Below are positions 45,827 through 53,964 of a stretch of DNA of 64,000 nucleotides, piece by piece. The stretch comes from Methanobacterium_D oryzae (GTDB taxonomy: Archaea; Methanobacteriota; Methanobacteria; Methanobacteriales; Methanobacteriaceae): the NCBI RefSeq assembly GCF_050433505.1, contig NZ_JBNPXC010000001.1:806001-870000 (forward strand), read 5' to 3'. The position numbers and the translations under genes are program-made. Below the pieces are notes generated by a model. That model worked only from the letters and a program-made list of their open reading frames with translations. It made no database searches and was not told the DNA's origin. The stretch's first letter is position 1; each line of letters opens with the position of its first letter.

Positions 45827-47491
45827 CTAAATACGTTCTTTATATTTTAATTCTTTAAATGAAATTATAAAAGTTGTTCCATCTCTTCTATCTAATTTTA
45901 TATTTCCCTCTAACTGTTCTACAAGCGTGTTTACTAATTGTAAACCTAAAGTGTGGGTATTTTTAAAGTTTAAATTTTCAGGAAATCCCATTCCATTATC
46001 TCCTACTATGAGAGTAAATCCTTCTTCCTCTTTAAAAAATTCTATATATATCTTATTTGATTTATCTACATGGTTTTTAGCAGCTTTAAAAGCATGCTTA
46101 AAAGAATTAGTCACAAGTTCATTTATAATTAATCCACAAGGGATTGCATTGTTAATATCTAATGATATATTCCCTATATTTATATTAAAATCTATATTTG
46201 GGATTCTGTATGAACATGAAAGATTAGATGCTAGAGATTTGATATAATCTGCAAAGTCAATCCTTTCAAAATCCTTTGATCTATATAATTTTTCATGTAC
46301 AAGCGCCATAGATTTAACACGGCCTTGACTTTCTTTAAATACTTCTAAATGCTCTTTATTTTCTATATAATTTGATTGAAGATTTAAAAGGGAACTGATT
46401 ATCTGCATATTATTTTTAACCCTATGATGTACTTCTTTTAATAATAAATCTTTTTCATTTAGGGAAGATATGAGTCTATCTTCCACTAACATGCGTTCTG
46501 CAATTTCTGAGTGTAGTTGTCTATTAATAGACCATAATTCCTCTGTACGTTCTTTTATGGTTCCCTCAAGATGATCATGATATTCTTTAAGTTGATTTTC
46601 AGCTTCTTTGCGTTTTATATCTATATTATTAAACGAATTTGCACTCCACCATATGATAGTTGTAAATATAGCTATATTGGCTAATACTACCAATGAAATA
46701 CCAAATTCAACTCCATAAATGCCTATTTTCCATCCAAGTAATGTTAAAGATCCTAAAAGAAGTGGAATAACAATAGCAGGAAGTAATAGATTTTGTGCAA
46801 CATCACCTCCAAGGTGTTTGCTTGTAATTATTCCCATAAATTCATATTCTGCATTTATAAAAAGGATTCCTGCGCTTAAAATAATAAAAGCAATAGTAGA
46901 GCTAAGTGCTATTGGAGTATAATTTCCAAAACCATAAAGTGGTCCAATACTGTAAACATAACCAATAAATGCAAGTAATCCAATAAATGCGCATATAATG
47001 GATGTGATTTGGGTAAATTTAACATGATTTTTGTTTTTGGAGAAAATTAATGCATATCCTAAGAATATAAACATAAATGCCGATATGGGAGACATTCTAC
47101 CTGGAATGGAAGTATCATCTGCTGCTAAAATATCTTTAAAAAATAATTCATCAATTCCAATATTTATGTTTAAAAAATATTCTAAAAGAGTAATCATTCC
47201 TATTAAAATTGCTATAAATGCGCATATTTGTGCAATTTTCCTGATTTGATGATTCTTATCTTCAATCATCATCAAATAAAGAGATATCCCACTGAATATA
47301 AATGCTATGGTGGTATTGACCTTCATGGTCACTAATCCAGACATGGTAAATTTAAAAATAGGTATATCAAATATCCAACCGAATAAAACAATAATTGCCA
47401 TTATAATAACAATTAAACTTGCTATTTTTGAAAAATATTTGAGTTTGAATACAAGATCTTCTTTAGTGTGAATGTTGTTATCCATTTTCAT
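45827..47491 (-). CDS. Membrane sensor histidine kinase with HisKA_2 domain
   Basis: A 554-residue kinase. About eight to nine membrane segments occupy residues 15-285 and form a membrane-sensor module. A short coiled coil (about 290-340) connects to a HisKA_2 domain with the phospho-accepting His in LLKEVHHRVKNNMQIISSLL near 353. The HATPase domain has NELVTNSFKHAF (N box) and VGDNGMGFPEN (G1 box). This class (LytS/HWE-like) differs from the two soluble PAS kinases earlier in the window. No regulator gene is adjacent. Confidence 0.87.
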   Translation of the reverse strand: MKMDNNIHTKEDLVFKLKYFSKIASLIVIIMAIIVLFGWIFDIPIFKFTMSGLVTMKVNTTIAFIFSGISLYLMMIEDKNHQIRKIAQICAFIAILIGMITLLEYFLNINIGIDELFFKDILAADDTSIPGRMSPISAFMFIFLGYALIFSKNKNHVKFTQITSIICAFIGLLAFIGYVYSIGPLYGFGNYTPIALSSTIAFIILSAGILFINAEYEFMGIITSKHLGGDVAQNLLLPAIVIPLLLGSLTLLGWKIGIYGVEFGISLVVLANIAIFTTIIWWSANSFNNIDIKRKEAENQLKEYHDHLEGTIKERTEELWSINRQLHSEIAERMLVEDRLISSLNEKDLLLKEVHHRVKNNMQIISSLLNLQSNYIENKEHLEVFKESQGRVKSMALVHEKLYRSKDFERIDFADYIKSLASNLSCSYRIPNIDFNINIGNISLDINNAIPCGLIINELVTNSFKHAFKAAKNHVDKSNKIYIEFFKEEEGFTLIVGDNGMGFPENLNFKNTHTLGLQLVNTLVEQLEGNIKLDRRDGTTFIISFKELKYKERI

Positions 47492-47669
47492 GATCCTTAC
47501 TGTTATTCTGAGATCTTTTTACTAATACTAAACTCTTTTGATGATATTCACTTAAAAGCATTGTTGACTTCATTTTCTTTATTTTTATTATTTTAATAAA
47601 TTTTATTAGAGAACCTCGTTAAACTATTTAATATCTGAAATCTAAGATGATAGTAGGAAAATATATAAA

Positions 47670-47687
47670 ATATAACAATTGTTATAT
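47670..47687. promoter_or_regulatory. 18-bp palindrome at the pdxS promoter
   Basis: ATATAACAATTGTTATAT is a perfect palindrome, next to the TATA-like AATATATAAAATA (47659-47671), so it covers or closely precedes the start of transcription. Its core TAACAATTGTTA also overlaps the lon start. It is a likely repressor site. Confidence 0.55.
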
Positions 47688-47758
47688 AGACATGATGTTA
47701 CATTTGAGTGTTTAACTAGAACATTTAGCAATTTAATAGTATTATGGAGGAATTAGTA

Positions 47759-48640
47759 ATGTTACATGGAACAGAAGTATTAAAGAAAGGATTTGCTAAA
47801 ATGACAAAAGGCGGAGTCATAATGGATGTTGTAAATGCTGAACAGGCTGAAATTGCAGAAAATGCAGGAGCCGTTGCAGTAATGGCTCTTGAAAAAGTTC
47901 CAGCAGATATAAGGGCTGCGGGTGGAGTGGCCAGAATGGCAGATCCATCAAAAATAATCGAAATACTTGATGCAGTATCCATACCTGTAATGGCAAAAGT
48001 TAGAATAGGACACTTTGTCGAAGCACAGATAATAGAATCACTTGGAGTAGATATGATCGATGAAAGTGAAGTTCTAACTCCAGCAGATGAAAAATATCAC
48101 GTTGATAAAAAGAAATTTACCATTCCATTTGTATGCGGTGCAAGAAACCTTGGAGAAGCACTCCGAAGAATAGATGAAGGAGCAGCTATGATAAGAACCA
48201 AAGGAGAAGCAGGAACTGGAAATGTTGTTGAAGCAGTAAGACACATGCGAATGATCCAGGGCGGAATAAGAGAAATAAGAAACAAAACAGAAGAAGAACT
48301 TTGGGGAGTTGCAAGAGAAATTGAAGCTCCGTACGAACTTGTAAAAATGACTGCTGAACTTGGAAAATTACCAGTTGTAAACTTTGCCGCTGGCGGAGTT
48401 GCAACCCCCGCAGACGCAGCACTCATGATGCAACTTGGAGCAGACGGAGTTTTCGTTGGTTCTGGAATATTTAAATCAGAAATGCCAGAAAAAGTAGCAG
48501 TAGCGATTACAGAAGCAACAGCAAACTATGAAGATGCTGAAATTCTAGCTAAAGTCTCAAAAGATCTTGGACAGGCAATGCCGGGTCTTGAAATGAGCGA
48601 AATTCCAGAATCAGAAAGGCTCCAGCAAAGGGGCTGGTAA
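47759..48640 (+). CDS. pdxS: Pyridoxal 5'-phosphate synthase, lyase subunit
   Basis: A 293-residue TIM-barrel enzyme that condenses ribose-5-phosphate, glyceraldehyde-3-phosphate and ammonia into PLP; PdxT supplies the ammonia. The start is the ATG at 47759, eight bases after GGAGG; the upstream ATG at 47744 contains that GGAGG. Family marks are KGGVIMDVVNAEQA, ALEKVPADIRAAGGVARMADP, AKVRIGHF with a catalytic Lys, MIRTKGEAGTGNVVEA and GADGVFVGSGIF. The partner pdxT lies 12 kb away in the glutamate synthase operon on the other strand. A strong palindrome covers its promoter. Confidence 0.96.
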   Translation: MLHGTEVLKKGFAKMTKGGVIMDVVNAEQAEIAENAGAVAVMALEKVPADIRAAGGVARMADPSKIIEILDAVSIPVMAKVRIGHFVEAQIIESLGVDMIDESEVLTPADEKYHVDKKKFTIPFVCGARNLGEALRRIDEGAAMIRTKGEAGTGNVVEAVRHMRMIQGGIREIRNKTEEELWGVAREIEAPYELVKMTAELGKLPVVNFAAGGVATPADAALMMQLGADGVFVGSGIFKSEMPEKVAVAITEATANYEDAEILAKVSKDLGQAMPGLEMSEIPESERLQQRGW

Positions 48641-48740
48641 GAAATAATAAGGGGTAAATTTACCTCTATAAATTTTGTTTTAAATTATATTACCTAAAAA
48701 TATTTAAATGATTTATTTTGTTAAAATGGATGTTTATAGA

Positions 48741-49103
48741 TTATTTAGTTGTATTTGAAACTCCACCTGCACCGCCTAAGTTTTCACCAGTTTGAGCATC
48801 TATAATGATTTCACCAACTATGTTGTTATTCTGCATAATAGGTACAATATAAACTGGGTTTCCACTTTCATCTTTAAGCATAGGCTCGCCAGCAGTTGCT
48901 CCAGGTTCTTCAATATATTTTTGAGCTATATTTTTGGCTTCATCTGAGGATATCTTTGTAGTATTTTGATTGATATTATATTGTGTTGTATTTTGAGTAT
49001 TATTGTTGGTATTGTTTGTATTTTGATTATTATCGACACATCCTGAGATACTTACAATTAAAACCAGGATTGCTATTAAGCTAATTACTGATTTATTTTT
49101 CAT
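48741..49103 (-). CDS. PepSY-domain lipoprotein
   Basis: A 120-residue protein with a signal peptide and lipobox (VSISGC near residue 22), an Asn/Thr/Gln-rich linker and a PepSY-like domain (ISSDEAKNIAQKYIEEPGATAG; NPVYIVPIMQNNNIVGEIIIDAQTGENLGG). It is a clear paralogue of the protein at 43007-43381, including the GGAGGVS ending, but is lipid-anchored. It may inhibit or sense extracellular peptidases; no peptidase is adjacent here. GGAGG-like AAGGGAGG lies before the ATG. Confidence 0.8.
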   Translation of the reverse strand: MKNKSVISLIAILVLIVSISGCVDNNQNTNNTNNNTQNTTQYNINQNTTKISSDEAKNIAQKYIEEPGATAGEPMLKDESGNPVYIVPIMQNNNIVGEIIIDAQTGENLGGAGGVSNTTK

Positions 49104-49266
49104 ATTAAACCTCCCTTCGGGTGATGTACTATGAATTAGTCAGCATTGCTAATAAACTTTGTTAAAAAATATTGGATTAAAAAACTTTAAAAGTGAATTG
49201 AAAAAGTCAGAATGAGTTTTTAATGAATTAAATCAATATGGTCCTAGAGTTTTTCTATTTTTAAAT

Positions 49267-50154
49267 TTATTCAACTGCTTCTTCACCTCTTTCTTCTGTC
49301 CGTATTCTTACAACATCTTCAACAGGAACTATAAATATATCATCCACAATATCTTCAGTTTTTATTGCTTTTATTGCTTGAATAACATATTTAACATCTT
49401 CTTTTTTTATTATAAGGTTAATTTCCATTCTTGGAGGAATATTTATGTTATAATTACTACCTCTATATGATTCTCGAATAGTATTATGATTATCAACGTA
49501 TCCAACTTCAATAAGAGTTATATTAGAAAATCCAACATCTGCTAAAGCATCTTTTACATTTTCTAATTCTATAGGATGTATTAATAATTTTAATTTGCAA
49601 ATTTCACATTTTTCTCTATCATTTCTAGAAACTGGTTTTAAAGCTTTAATTAGCTCATTAAAATTAGGATTTCTATCATTTTGAGATTTAACTTCTTTTA
49701 ATTTATTTTCTAGTGTATTTTTACTCCTTTTTATTAAATTAAGGAGCATTTTTAAGCCATCATTTAAGCCTATTCCTTCTATTGCAATAGTTGGAATAAT
49801 AATTCCATCAAAATCGATTTTTAAAGCTGTTGGATTTAAGTCTTGTTTATTAGAAAAGATAATATGGGGAATATGTATTTTAGTGATATAACTTATTATT
49901 TCTATGTCTGTTTCAGTAATACCTTTTTTATTATCTATAAATATAATAATTCCATCAATGTCATCAGTTAATACATCCTGAATAAATTTAAATCCAGTTG
50001 TATCTTTGGAATTAAAAATATAAGCTGTATTATTTCCAATAGTTGCTTTTCCATAGTCAAATGTTAAAATCGTTATATCTTTATCATTATTTATATGTTT
50101 TAATGCCGTGGTTTTTCCAGAACCCGAAGCCCCTAGAAACAGGACTTGTTTCAT
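49267..50154 (-). CDS. Small G protein (SRPRB/CvnD-like) fused to a C-terminal PII domain
   Basis: A 295-residue fusion. Residues 1-142 form a small G protein like COG2229 (SRP receptor beta/CvnD): G1 GASGSGKTT at 8-16, FDYGKATI at 32-39, DGIIIFID strand near 67-74 and G4 NKQD at 102-105. A polar linker with CEIC at 183-186 leads to a PII domain (about 187-295). It keeps the T-loop signature ESYRGSNYNI and the ending VEDVVRIRTEERGEEA of the two GlnK proteins nearby. The ATP-binding B-loop is lost: TGDIGDGKIF in GlnK becomes TEDIVDDIFIV. AGGTGAT precedes the ATG. It follows a second G protein by 49 bases. A link to ammonium transport or 2-oxoglutarate sensing is inferred. Confidence 0.8.
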   Translation of the reverse strand: MKQVLFLGASGSGKTTALKHINNDKDITILTFDYGKATIGNNTAYIFNSKDTTGFKFIQDVLTDDIDGIIIFIDNKKGITETDIEIISYITKIHIPHIIFSNKQDLNPTALKIDFDGIIIPTIAIEGIGLNDGLKMLLNLIKRSKNTLENKLKEVKSQNDRNPNFNELIKALKPVSRNDREKCEICKLKLLIHPIELENVKDALADVGFSNITLIEVGYVDNHNTIRESYRGSNYNINIPPRMEINLIIKKEDVKYVIQAIKAIKTEDIVDDIFIVPVEDVVRIRTEERGEEAVE

Positions 50155-50203
50155 ACAATCACCTTTAGTATTGTTTCACTATCTAATTTATTATTAAAAA
50201 CTT

Positions 50204-50674
50204 TCACGCGCTTATAACTAGATTAATCATTGTGGTTTTTTCATTCATTAATTCAAATAGTGTTATTAGACCTTTTTTAATTCCATGACCAGTTGTAGCT
50301 ATGGTTGGGATAACAGGAATATTATAGAATTCAATGTTTAAATTTTTACTACCTTTATCTTGTTTATTCTCAAATATCACCTCTGGAACTTTTTTTTCTT
50401 TGATGAAATTCAATATTTTTAGGTCGTTTTCTGTAATGCCTTTAGTGCTATCAATAAGGATTATTGCTCCATCAACATTTTTAGATAATACTTCATGCAT
50501 AAAACCAAATCTTTCTTTTCCAGATGGGGCAAAGAAATGAACTTTGATACCATTTAAAACAGTATTTCCATAATCCATTGCGGCTGTTTTTACTATATTT
50601 GCACATATGTATTCTAAAGTGGTAGTATTTCCAGAACCTGAACTTCCAAAAATTATTATTTTTTTAAATTTCAT
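50204..50674 (-). CDS. Small G protein (SRPRB/CvnD-like) with degenerate P-loop
   Basis: A 156-residue protein of the COG2229-like small G protein group: MDYGNTVLNGIKVHFFAPSGKERFGFM matches the switch region (GQERF-type) and NKQD is the G4 motif. The P-loop reads GSSGSGNTT at 10-18, with Asn (AAT) in place of the invariant Lys, so nucleotide binding or hydrolysis may be lost. It is followed 49 bases later by the G protein-PII fusion, and the two share the motif DGxIIxIDxxKGIT. GGAGAG precedes the ATG. Together they may form a heterodimer of one active and one silent partner, which is inference. Confidence 0.78.
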   Translation of the reverse strand: MKFKKIIIFGSSGSGNTTTLEYICANIVKTAAMDYGNTVLNGIKVHFFAPSGKERFGFMHEVLSKNVDGAIILIDSTKGITENDLKILNFIKEKKVPEVIFENKQDKGSKNLNIEFYNIPVIPTIATTGHGIKKGLITLFELMNEKTTMINLVISA

Positions 50675-50685
50675 GCTTCTCTCCT

Positions 50686-50743
50686 ATCGGAATACGGCAT
50701 CATATTTCCGATATAATGGAATATGATTTTATTATATATAAAG
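50686..50743 (-). promoter_or_regulatory. Promoter of the G protein pair, with NrpR-like dyad
   Basis: On the minus strand a TATA box (TTTATATATAAT, about 50732-50743) is followed by ATCGGAA and TTCCGAT arms (50686-50712) around a 13-base spacer. Within this, GGAA-ATATGA-TGCC matches the NrpR site GGAA-N6-TTCC with one mismatch. The spacing from the TATA box puts the dyad over or just after the start of transcription. Confidence 0.5.
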
Positions 50744-50828
50744 TTTGGCAAACCTAAAAATCAGAGCAAAAATAGAAAAAAATTAATGTAACCCTTTATT
50801 ACAATTTGGAGATAAATACTAAAAAATC

Positions 50829-51512
50829 TTAACCATGATTTAGAAACTCTTTATGTTTCATTTTTGCATTATGAATAGCCTTTTCAATATCTTCCTCAAC
50901 ATTTTCTGATATATTACCATGTCCTGGAAGCAATATATCAATTTTCATTGTATTTAATCTAGCTAAAGAGTTAATGTATTCTCCATAACTTCCTGAACTG
51001 GATATATTAGAGATTGTACCTTTAGCAAAAACCGTATCTCCGGATATTAATACTTTTTTACGAGGGTCATAGATGCATATAGAGCCAGAAGTATGGCCTG
51101 GTGTATGAAGTACTTTTAAAAACCAGTTTCCAAGATCCAATACATCAGTGTTTTCCATCCACAAGTGTACATGATATCCTTGAGGGTCATGGCCATGTGC
51201 ACGACAAAGAAGGACCTCATCATCAGCAGATATAATTTTAGTGGCTGCATAGCGATGTGCTAATATTGAAACCTTATTTTGTAAGTATATATTGGCTCCA
51301 AAATGATCCACGTGTTCATGGGTATTAACAATTATGTTTAATTGATTTGTTTTCAACTCAATATTTCTAAGGTCTTTTTTAAGTATTCCAAAATTTTGAT
51401 TTATCCCAGGATCAATTAAAACATTCATTTTTTCTCCTAGAATAAGATAAGAGGTACAGCTTGGTTTTCCTGTCTTAATCATATATAATCCGGGCAGTAC
51501 TTCATCATACAT
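50829..51512 (-). CDS. Metallo-beta-lactamase fold hydrolase
   Basis: A 227-residue soluble hydrolase with the zinc motifs NTHEHVDHFGA (HxHxDH), LHTPGHTSGSI, ISGDTVF and LLPGHG, in the order of glyoxalase II-like proteins. The substrate is unknown. GGTGAA lies before the ATG. It sits between glnK and the small G protein genes on the same strand, but has its own 171-bp upstream gap and no NrpR-like site, so it may not belong to the nitrogen regulon. Confidence 0.87.
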   Translation of the reverse strand: MYDEVLPGLYMIKTGKPSCTSYLILGEKMNVLIDPGINQNFGILKKDLRNIELKTNQLNIIVNTHEHVDHFGANIYLQNKVSILAHRYAATKIISADDEVLLCRAHGHDPQGYHVHLWMENTDVLDLGNWFLKVLHTPGHTSGSICIYDPRKKVLISGDTVFAKGTISNISSSGSYGEYINSLARLNTMKIDILLPGHGNISENVEEDIEKAIHNAKMKHKEFLNHG

Positions 51513-51683
51513 TTAATATTCACCTTTAAATAAAATTATCAAGTACAAATTAAAATCAAAAATTTTATAAATTGAAATTAGATATTAAAAAATTTTAAAA
51601 AATAATAAAGGTTTATATTCTTAAAATAAAAGGAGGGATTAAAGCTGGTTTAAAACCAGCATTAAGCATTATATTTACTTTAG

Positions 51684-52022
51684 TTAAACTGCTTCTTCAC
51701 CTCTTTCGCCCGTTCTGATTCTCACAACGTCCTCAACTGGTGAAATGAAGATTTTTCCATCTCCAATATCTCCAGTCTGAGCTGTTTTTACTATGGTTTG
51801 AACTACATTTTCCACATTTGCGTCTTTTACAATAATTTCAAGCCTTGTTTTTGGTAAAAGGTCTATTCTGTAATCGCTGCCCCTGTAACTTTCTGTAACA
51901 CCGAGTTGTCTACCGCGTCCTTTAACTTCTGTAACGGTTAGTCCATGGCATTCAATCTCTTCAAGAGCTGCTTTAACATTTTCCAATTTTTCTGGCCTGA
52001 TTATTGCAATTATTTTTTTCAT
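51684..52022 (-). CDS. glnK: PII family nitrogen regulator GlnK (first)
   Basis: A 112-residue trimeric signal protein that binds ATP/ADP and 2-oxoglutarate and blocks the ammonium transporter AmtB by inserting its T-loop. The T-loop reads GRGRQLGVTESYRGSDYRIDLLP, and the B-loop TGDIGDGKIF and end VEDVVRIRTGERGEEA are intact. It follows amtB by 23 bases; the order amtB then glnK is the reverse of the usual one. GAGGATGTGG is the binding site. The NrpR-type operator ahead of amtB should control it. Confidence 0.95.
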   Translation of the reverse strand: MKKIIAIIRPEKLENVKAALEEIECHGLTVTEVKGRGRQLGVTESYRGSDYRIDLLPKTRLEIIVKDANVENVVQTIVKTAQTGDIGDGKIFISPVEDVVRIRTGERGEEAV

Positions 52023-52045
52023 ATTTCCACATCCTCACTTTAAAT

Positions 52046-53272
52046 TTAAATTCTGTAACCAGATTCTTCATGAAGGTTAGTATCAAGCCCTTCAATTTCA
52101 TGTTTATCTTCAACTCTTAATCCTATTGTGTATTTTAGGACTAAACCTATAATTAATGTGGCTATTGCAGAATAAGCTCCTACTGCTCCTACAGCTATTA
52201 ATTGCGTTACTAATTGTTCTGGATTTCCATAGAATAATCCAGTTCCAAGTGAGTTAATGAATGGTGCTGCAAAGAGACCTGTTGCGATTGCCCCCCATAG
52301 ACCTGATAAACCGTGTATACCAAACACATCTAAAGCATCATCATATCCTAAACGTGGTTTTAACCATGCAATACCGAAGTATGACACAACTGAGGTCAGT
52401 AGACCAATGATTATAGCTGCTTGAACTGTTACAAAACCTGCTGCCGGAGTAATAGCTACTAAACCAGCTATTGCACCAGATAATGCACCAAGTAATGTTG
52501 GTTTACCTGTTTTCAAGTAGTCTATAATTACCCATGAAATCATACCTGCTGCTGCTGCAGTGTTGGTTGCAATGAATGCAGATCCGGCAAGACCGTTTGC
52601 TGCTAATGCTGATCCAGCGTTAAATCCGAACCAACCAAACCATAGGAGTGCTGCGCCGATTACTGAGTAACCGAGCTGGTGTGGTAATAATTTTGTATCT
52701 TTTCTTTTTCCTAGGAGTAGTGCTAAGACTAACGCAGCTATACCTGAGTTTAAGTGTACAACTGTACCTCCTGCAAAGTCAAGTGCTCCTAAGTCGAATA
52801 ACCATCCTCCACCCCATACCCAGTGGGCTATTGGAACGTAAACTAATGATACCCATAGTACTACAAATACCAACCATGAAGAGAACTTCATTCTCTCAAC
52901 AACTGCTCCAGAAATGAGCGCAATGGTAATTGCTGCAAAGGTCATCTGGAATGCAATGTACACTGTTGATGGTATTGTAGGTGCAAGTGTTGCTAGTGAA
53001 TCTACTGCAATTCCACTAAACAATAGATTTGCAGGATTTCCTATGATTCCCATCATTGTTTCGCCAAAAGCAAACTGGTAACCGTAAAGTACCCATATTA
53101 TACTTGTGACGGAGAAGGCAATCAAGGATAAAAACATTGTATTTAAAACATTTACTTTTTTTGTAAGGCCCCCATAGAATAATGCTACACCAGGAATGGT
53201 CATGAGCATTACCAGGGCTGTGGAGATAAGCATCCATGCTGTATCTCCTGAGTTAAGAATAGGATCTGCCAT
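52046..53272 (-). CDS. amtB: Ammonium transporter (first)
   Basis: A 408-residue, eleven-helix trimeric ammonium channel. It has TIPGVALFYGGL at the start, HWVWGGGWLFDLGALDFAGG with the conserved Asp, and DVFGIHGLSGLWGA with the twin-histidine pore region. The C-terminal tail ends HEIEGLDTNLHEESGYRI, the part contacted by PII. GGAGG lies before the ATG. It is followed by glnK on the same transcript and is a paralogue of the second transporter at 53965-55197. Confidence 0.95.
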   Translation of the reverse strand: MADPILNSGDTAWMLISTALVMLMTIPGVALFYGGLTKKVNVLNTMFLSLIAFSVTSIIWVLYGYQFAFGETMMGIIGNPANLLFSGIAVDSLATLAPTIPSTVYIAFQMTFAAITIALISGAVVERMKFSSWLVFVVLWVSLVYVPIAHWVWGGGWLFDLGALDFAGGTVVHLNSGIAALVLALLLGKRKDTKLLPHQLGYSVIGAALLWFGWFGFNAGSALAANGLAGSAFIATNTAAAAGMISWVIIDYLKTGKPTLLGALSGAIAGLVAITPAAGFVTVQAAIIIGLLTSVVSYFGIAWLKPRLGYDDALDVFGIHGLSGLWGAIATGLFAAPFINSLGTGLFYGNPEQLVTQLIAVGAVGAYSAIATLIIGLVLKYTIGLRVEDKHEIEGLDTNLHEESGYRI

Positions 53273-53410
53273 ATTATTCCTCCGTTATTTAATTTTCATT
53301 TTTTGAATTTAACATGTTTTTAAGGTTTTAATTAACATTTAAGGCATTTATTGACTTTATTTTTTTGATGACCTTCTAAATGATTAACCTCTTAATTTTC
53401 ATTGTCGGAC

Positions 53411-53430
53411 ATCGGTAACCTACTTCCGAT
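53411..53430 (-). promoter_or_regulatory. NrpR-type operator before the first amtB
   Basis: ATCGGTA-ACCTAC-TTCCGAT is a dyad matching GGAA-N6-TTCC with one mismatch (GGTA). It lies about 25 bases downstream of the minus-strand TATA box (CATTTATAAATG, 53452-53463), at the expected start of transcription. In methanogens NrpR binds such sites when nitrogen is plentiful and is released by 2-oxoglutarate. Confidence 0.65.
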
Positions 53431-53562
53431 GTACTAAACTTGCTTTTGATCATTTATAAATGTTTCGATCATAATAGCTAATTATTAATTTTTATTATTT
53501 TGAAAAATTTAGTTAAAATCAAAAAAACAAAAAAGAAATTAAAAATAAAAAATAAAGAGGAA

Positions 53563-53901
53563 CTAAATTGCTTTCTCTCCTCTTTCACCAGTTCTGATTC
53601 TTACAACATCCTCAACTGGAGAAATGAAGATTTTACCATCTCCAATATCTCCAGTTTTAGCATTATCAACTATAGTTTGAACTATAGTTTCTACAGCACT
53701 ATCAGTTGCGACTATTTCAATCTCAGTTTTTGGTAAAAGGTCTATTCTGTAATCATGGCCCCTATAACTTTCTGTAACACCAAGTTGTCTGCCACGCCCT
53801 TTAACTTCTCTTACTGTCATTCCATGACATCCAGCTTCTTCCAGTGAATTTTTTACTAATTCTAATTTGTCTGGTCTTATGATAGCGATTATCTTTTTCA
53901 T
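53563..53901 (-). CDS. glnK: PII family nitrogen regulator GlnK (second)
   Basis: A 112-residue PII protein with start set at the ATG at 53901, following GGATGTGA; an upstream in-frame TTG at 53916 is less likely. The T-loop ESYRGHDYRIDLLP, B-loop TGDIGDGKIF and C-terminal VEDVVRIRTGERGEKA are complete. It pairs with the amtB gene 63 bases upstream and should gate that channel. It is close to the first GlnK but with a different N-terminal third. Confidence 0.95.
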   Translation of the reverse strand: MKKIIAIIRPDKLELVKNSLEEAGCHGMTVREVKGRGRQLGVTESYRGHDYRIDLLPKTEIEIVATDSAVETIVQTIVDNAKTGDIGDGKIFISPVEDVVRIRTGERGEKAI

Positions 53902-53964
53902 AATATTCACATCCAAAATCTCTAATCTCAGTAAATAATTACTTTTATACGCATTTATATATGT

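Noticed and set aside
50829..51512. Metallo-hydrolase as part of the nitrogen G-protein operon
   Set aside because: It has its own upstream gap, no NrpR-like site, and the G protein pair has a separate TATA box and leader after it.
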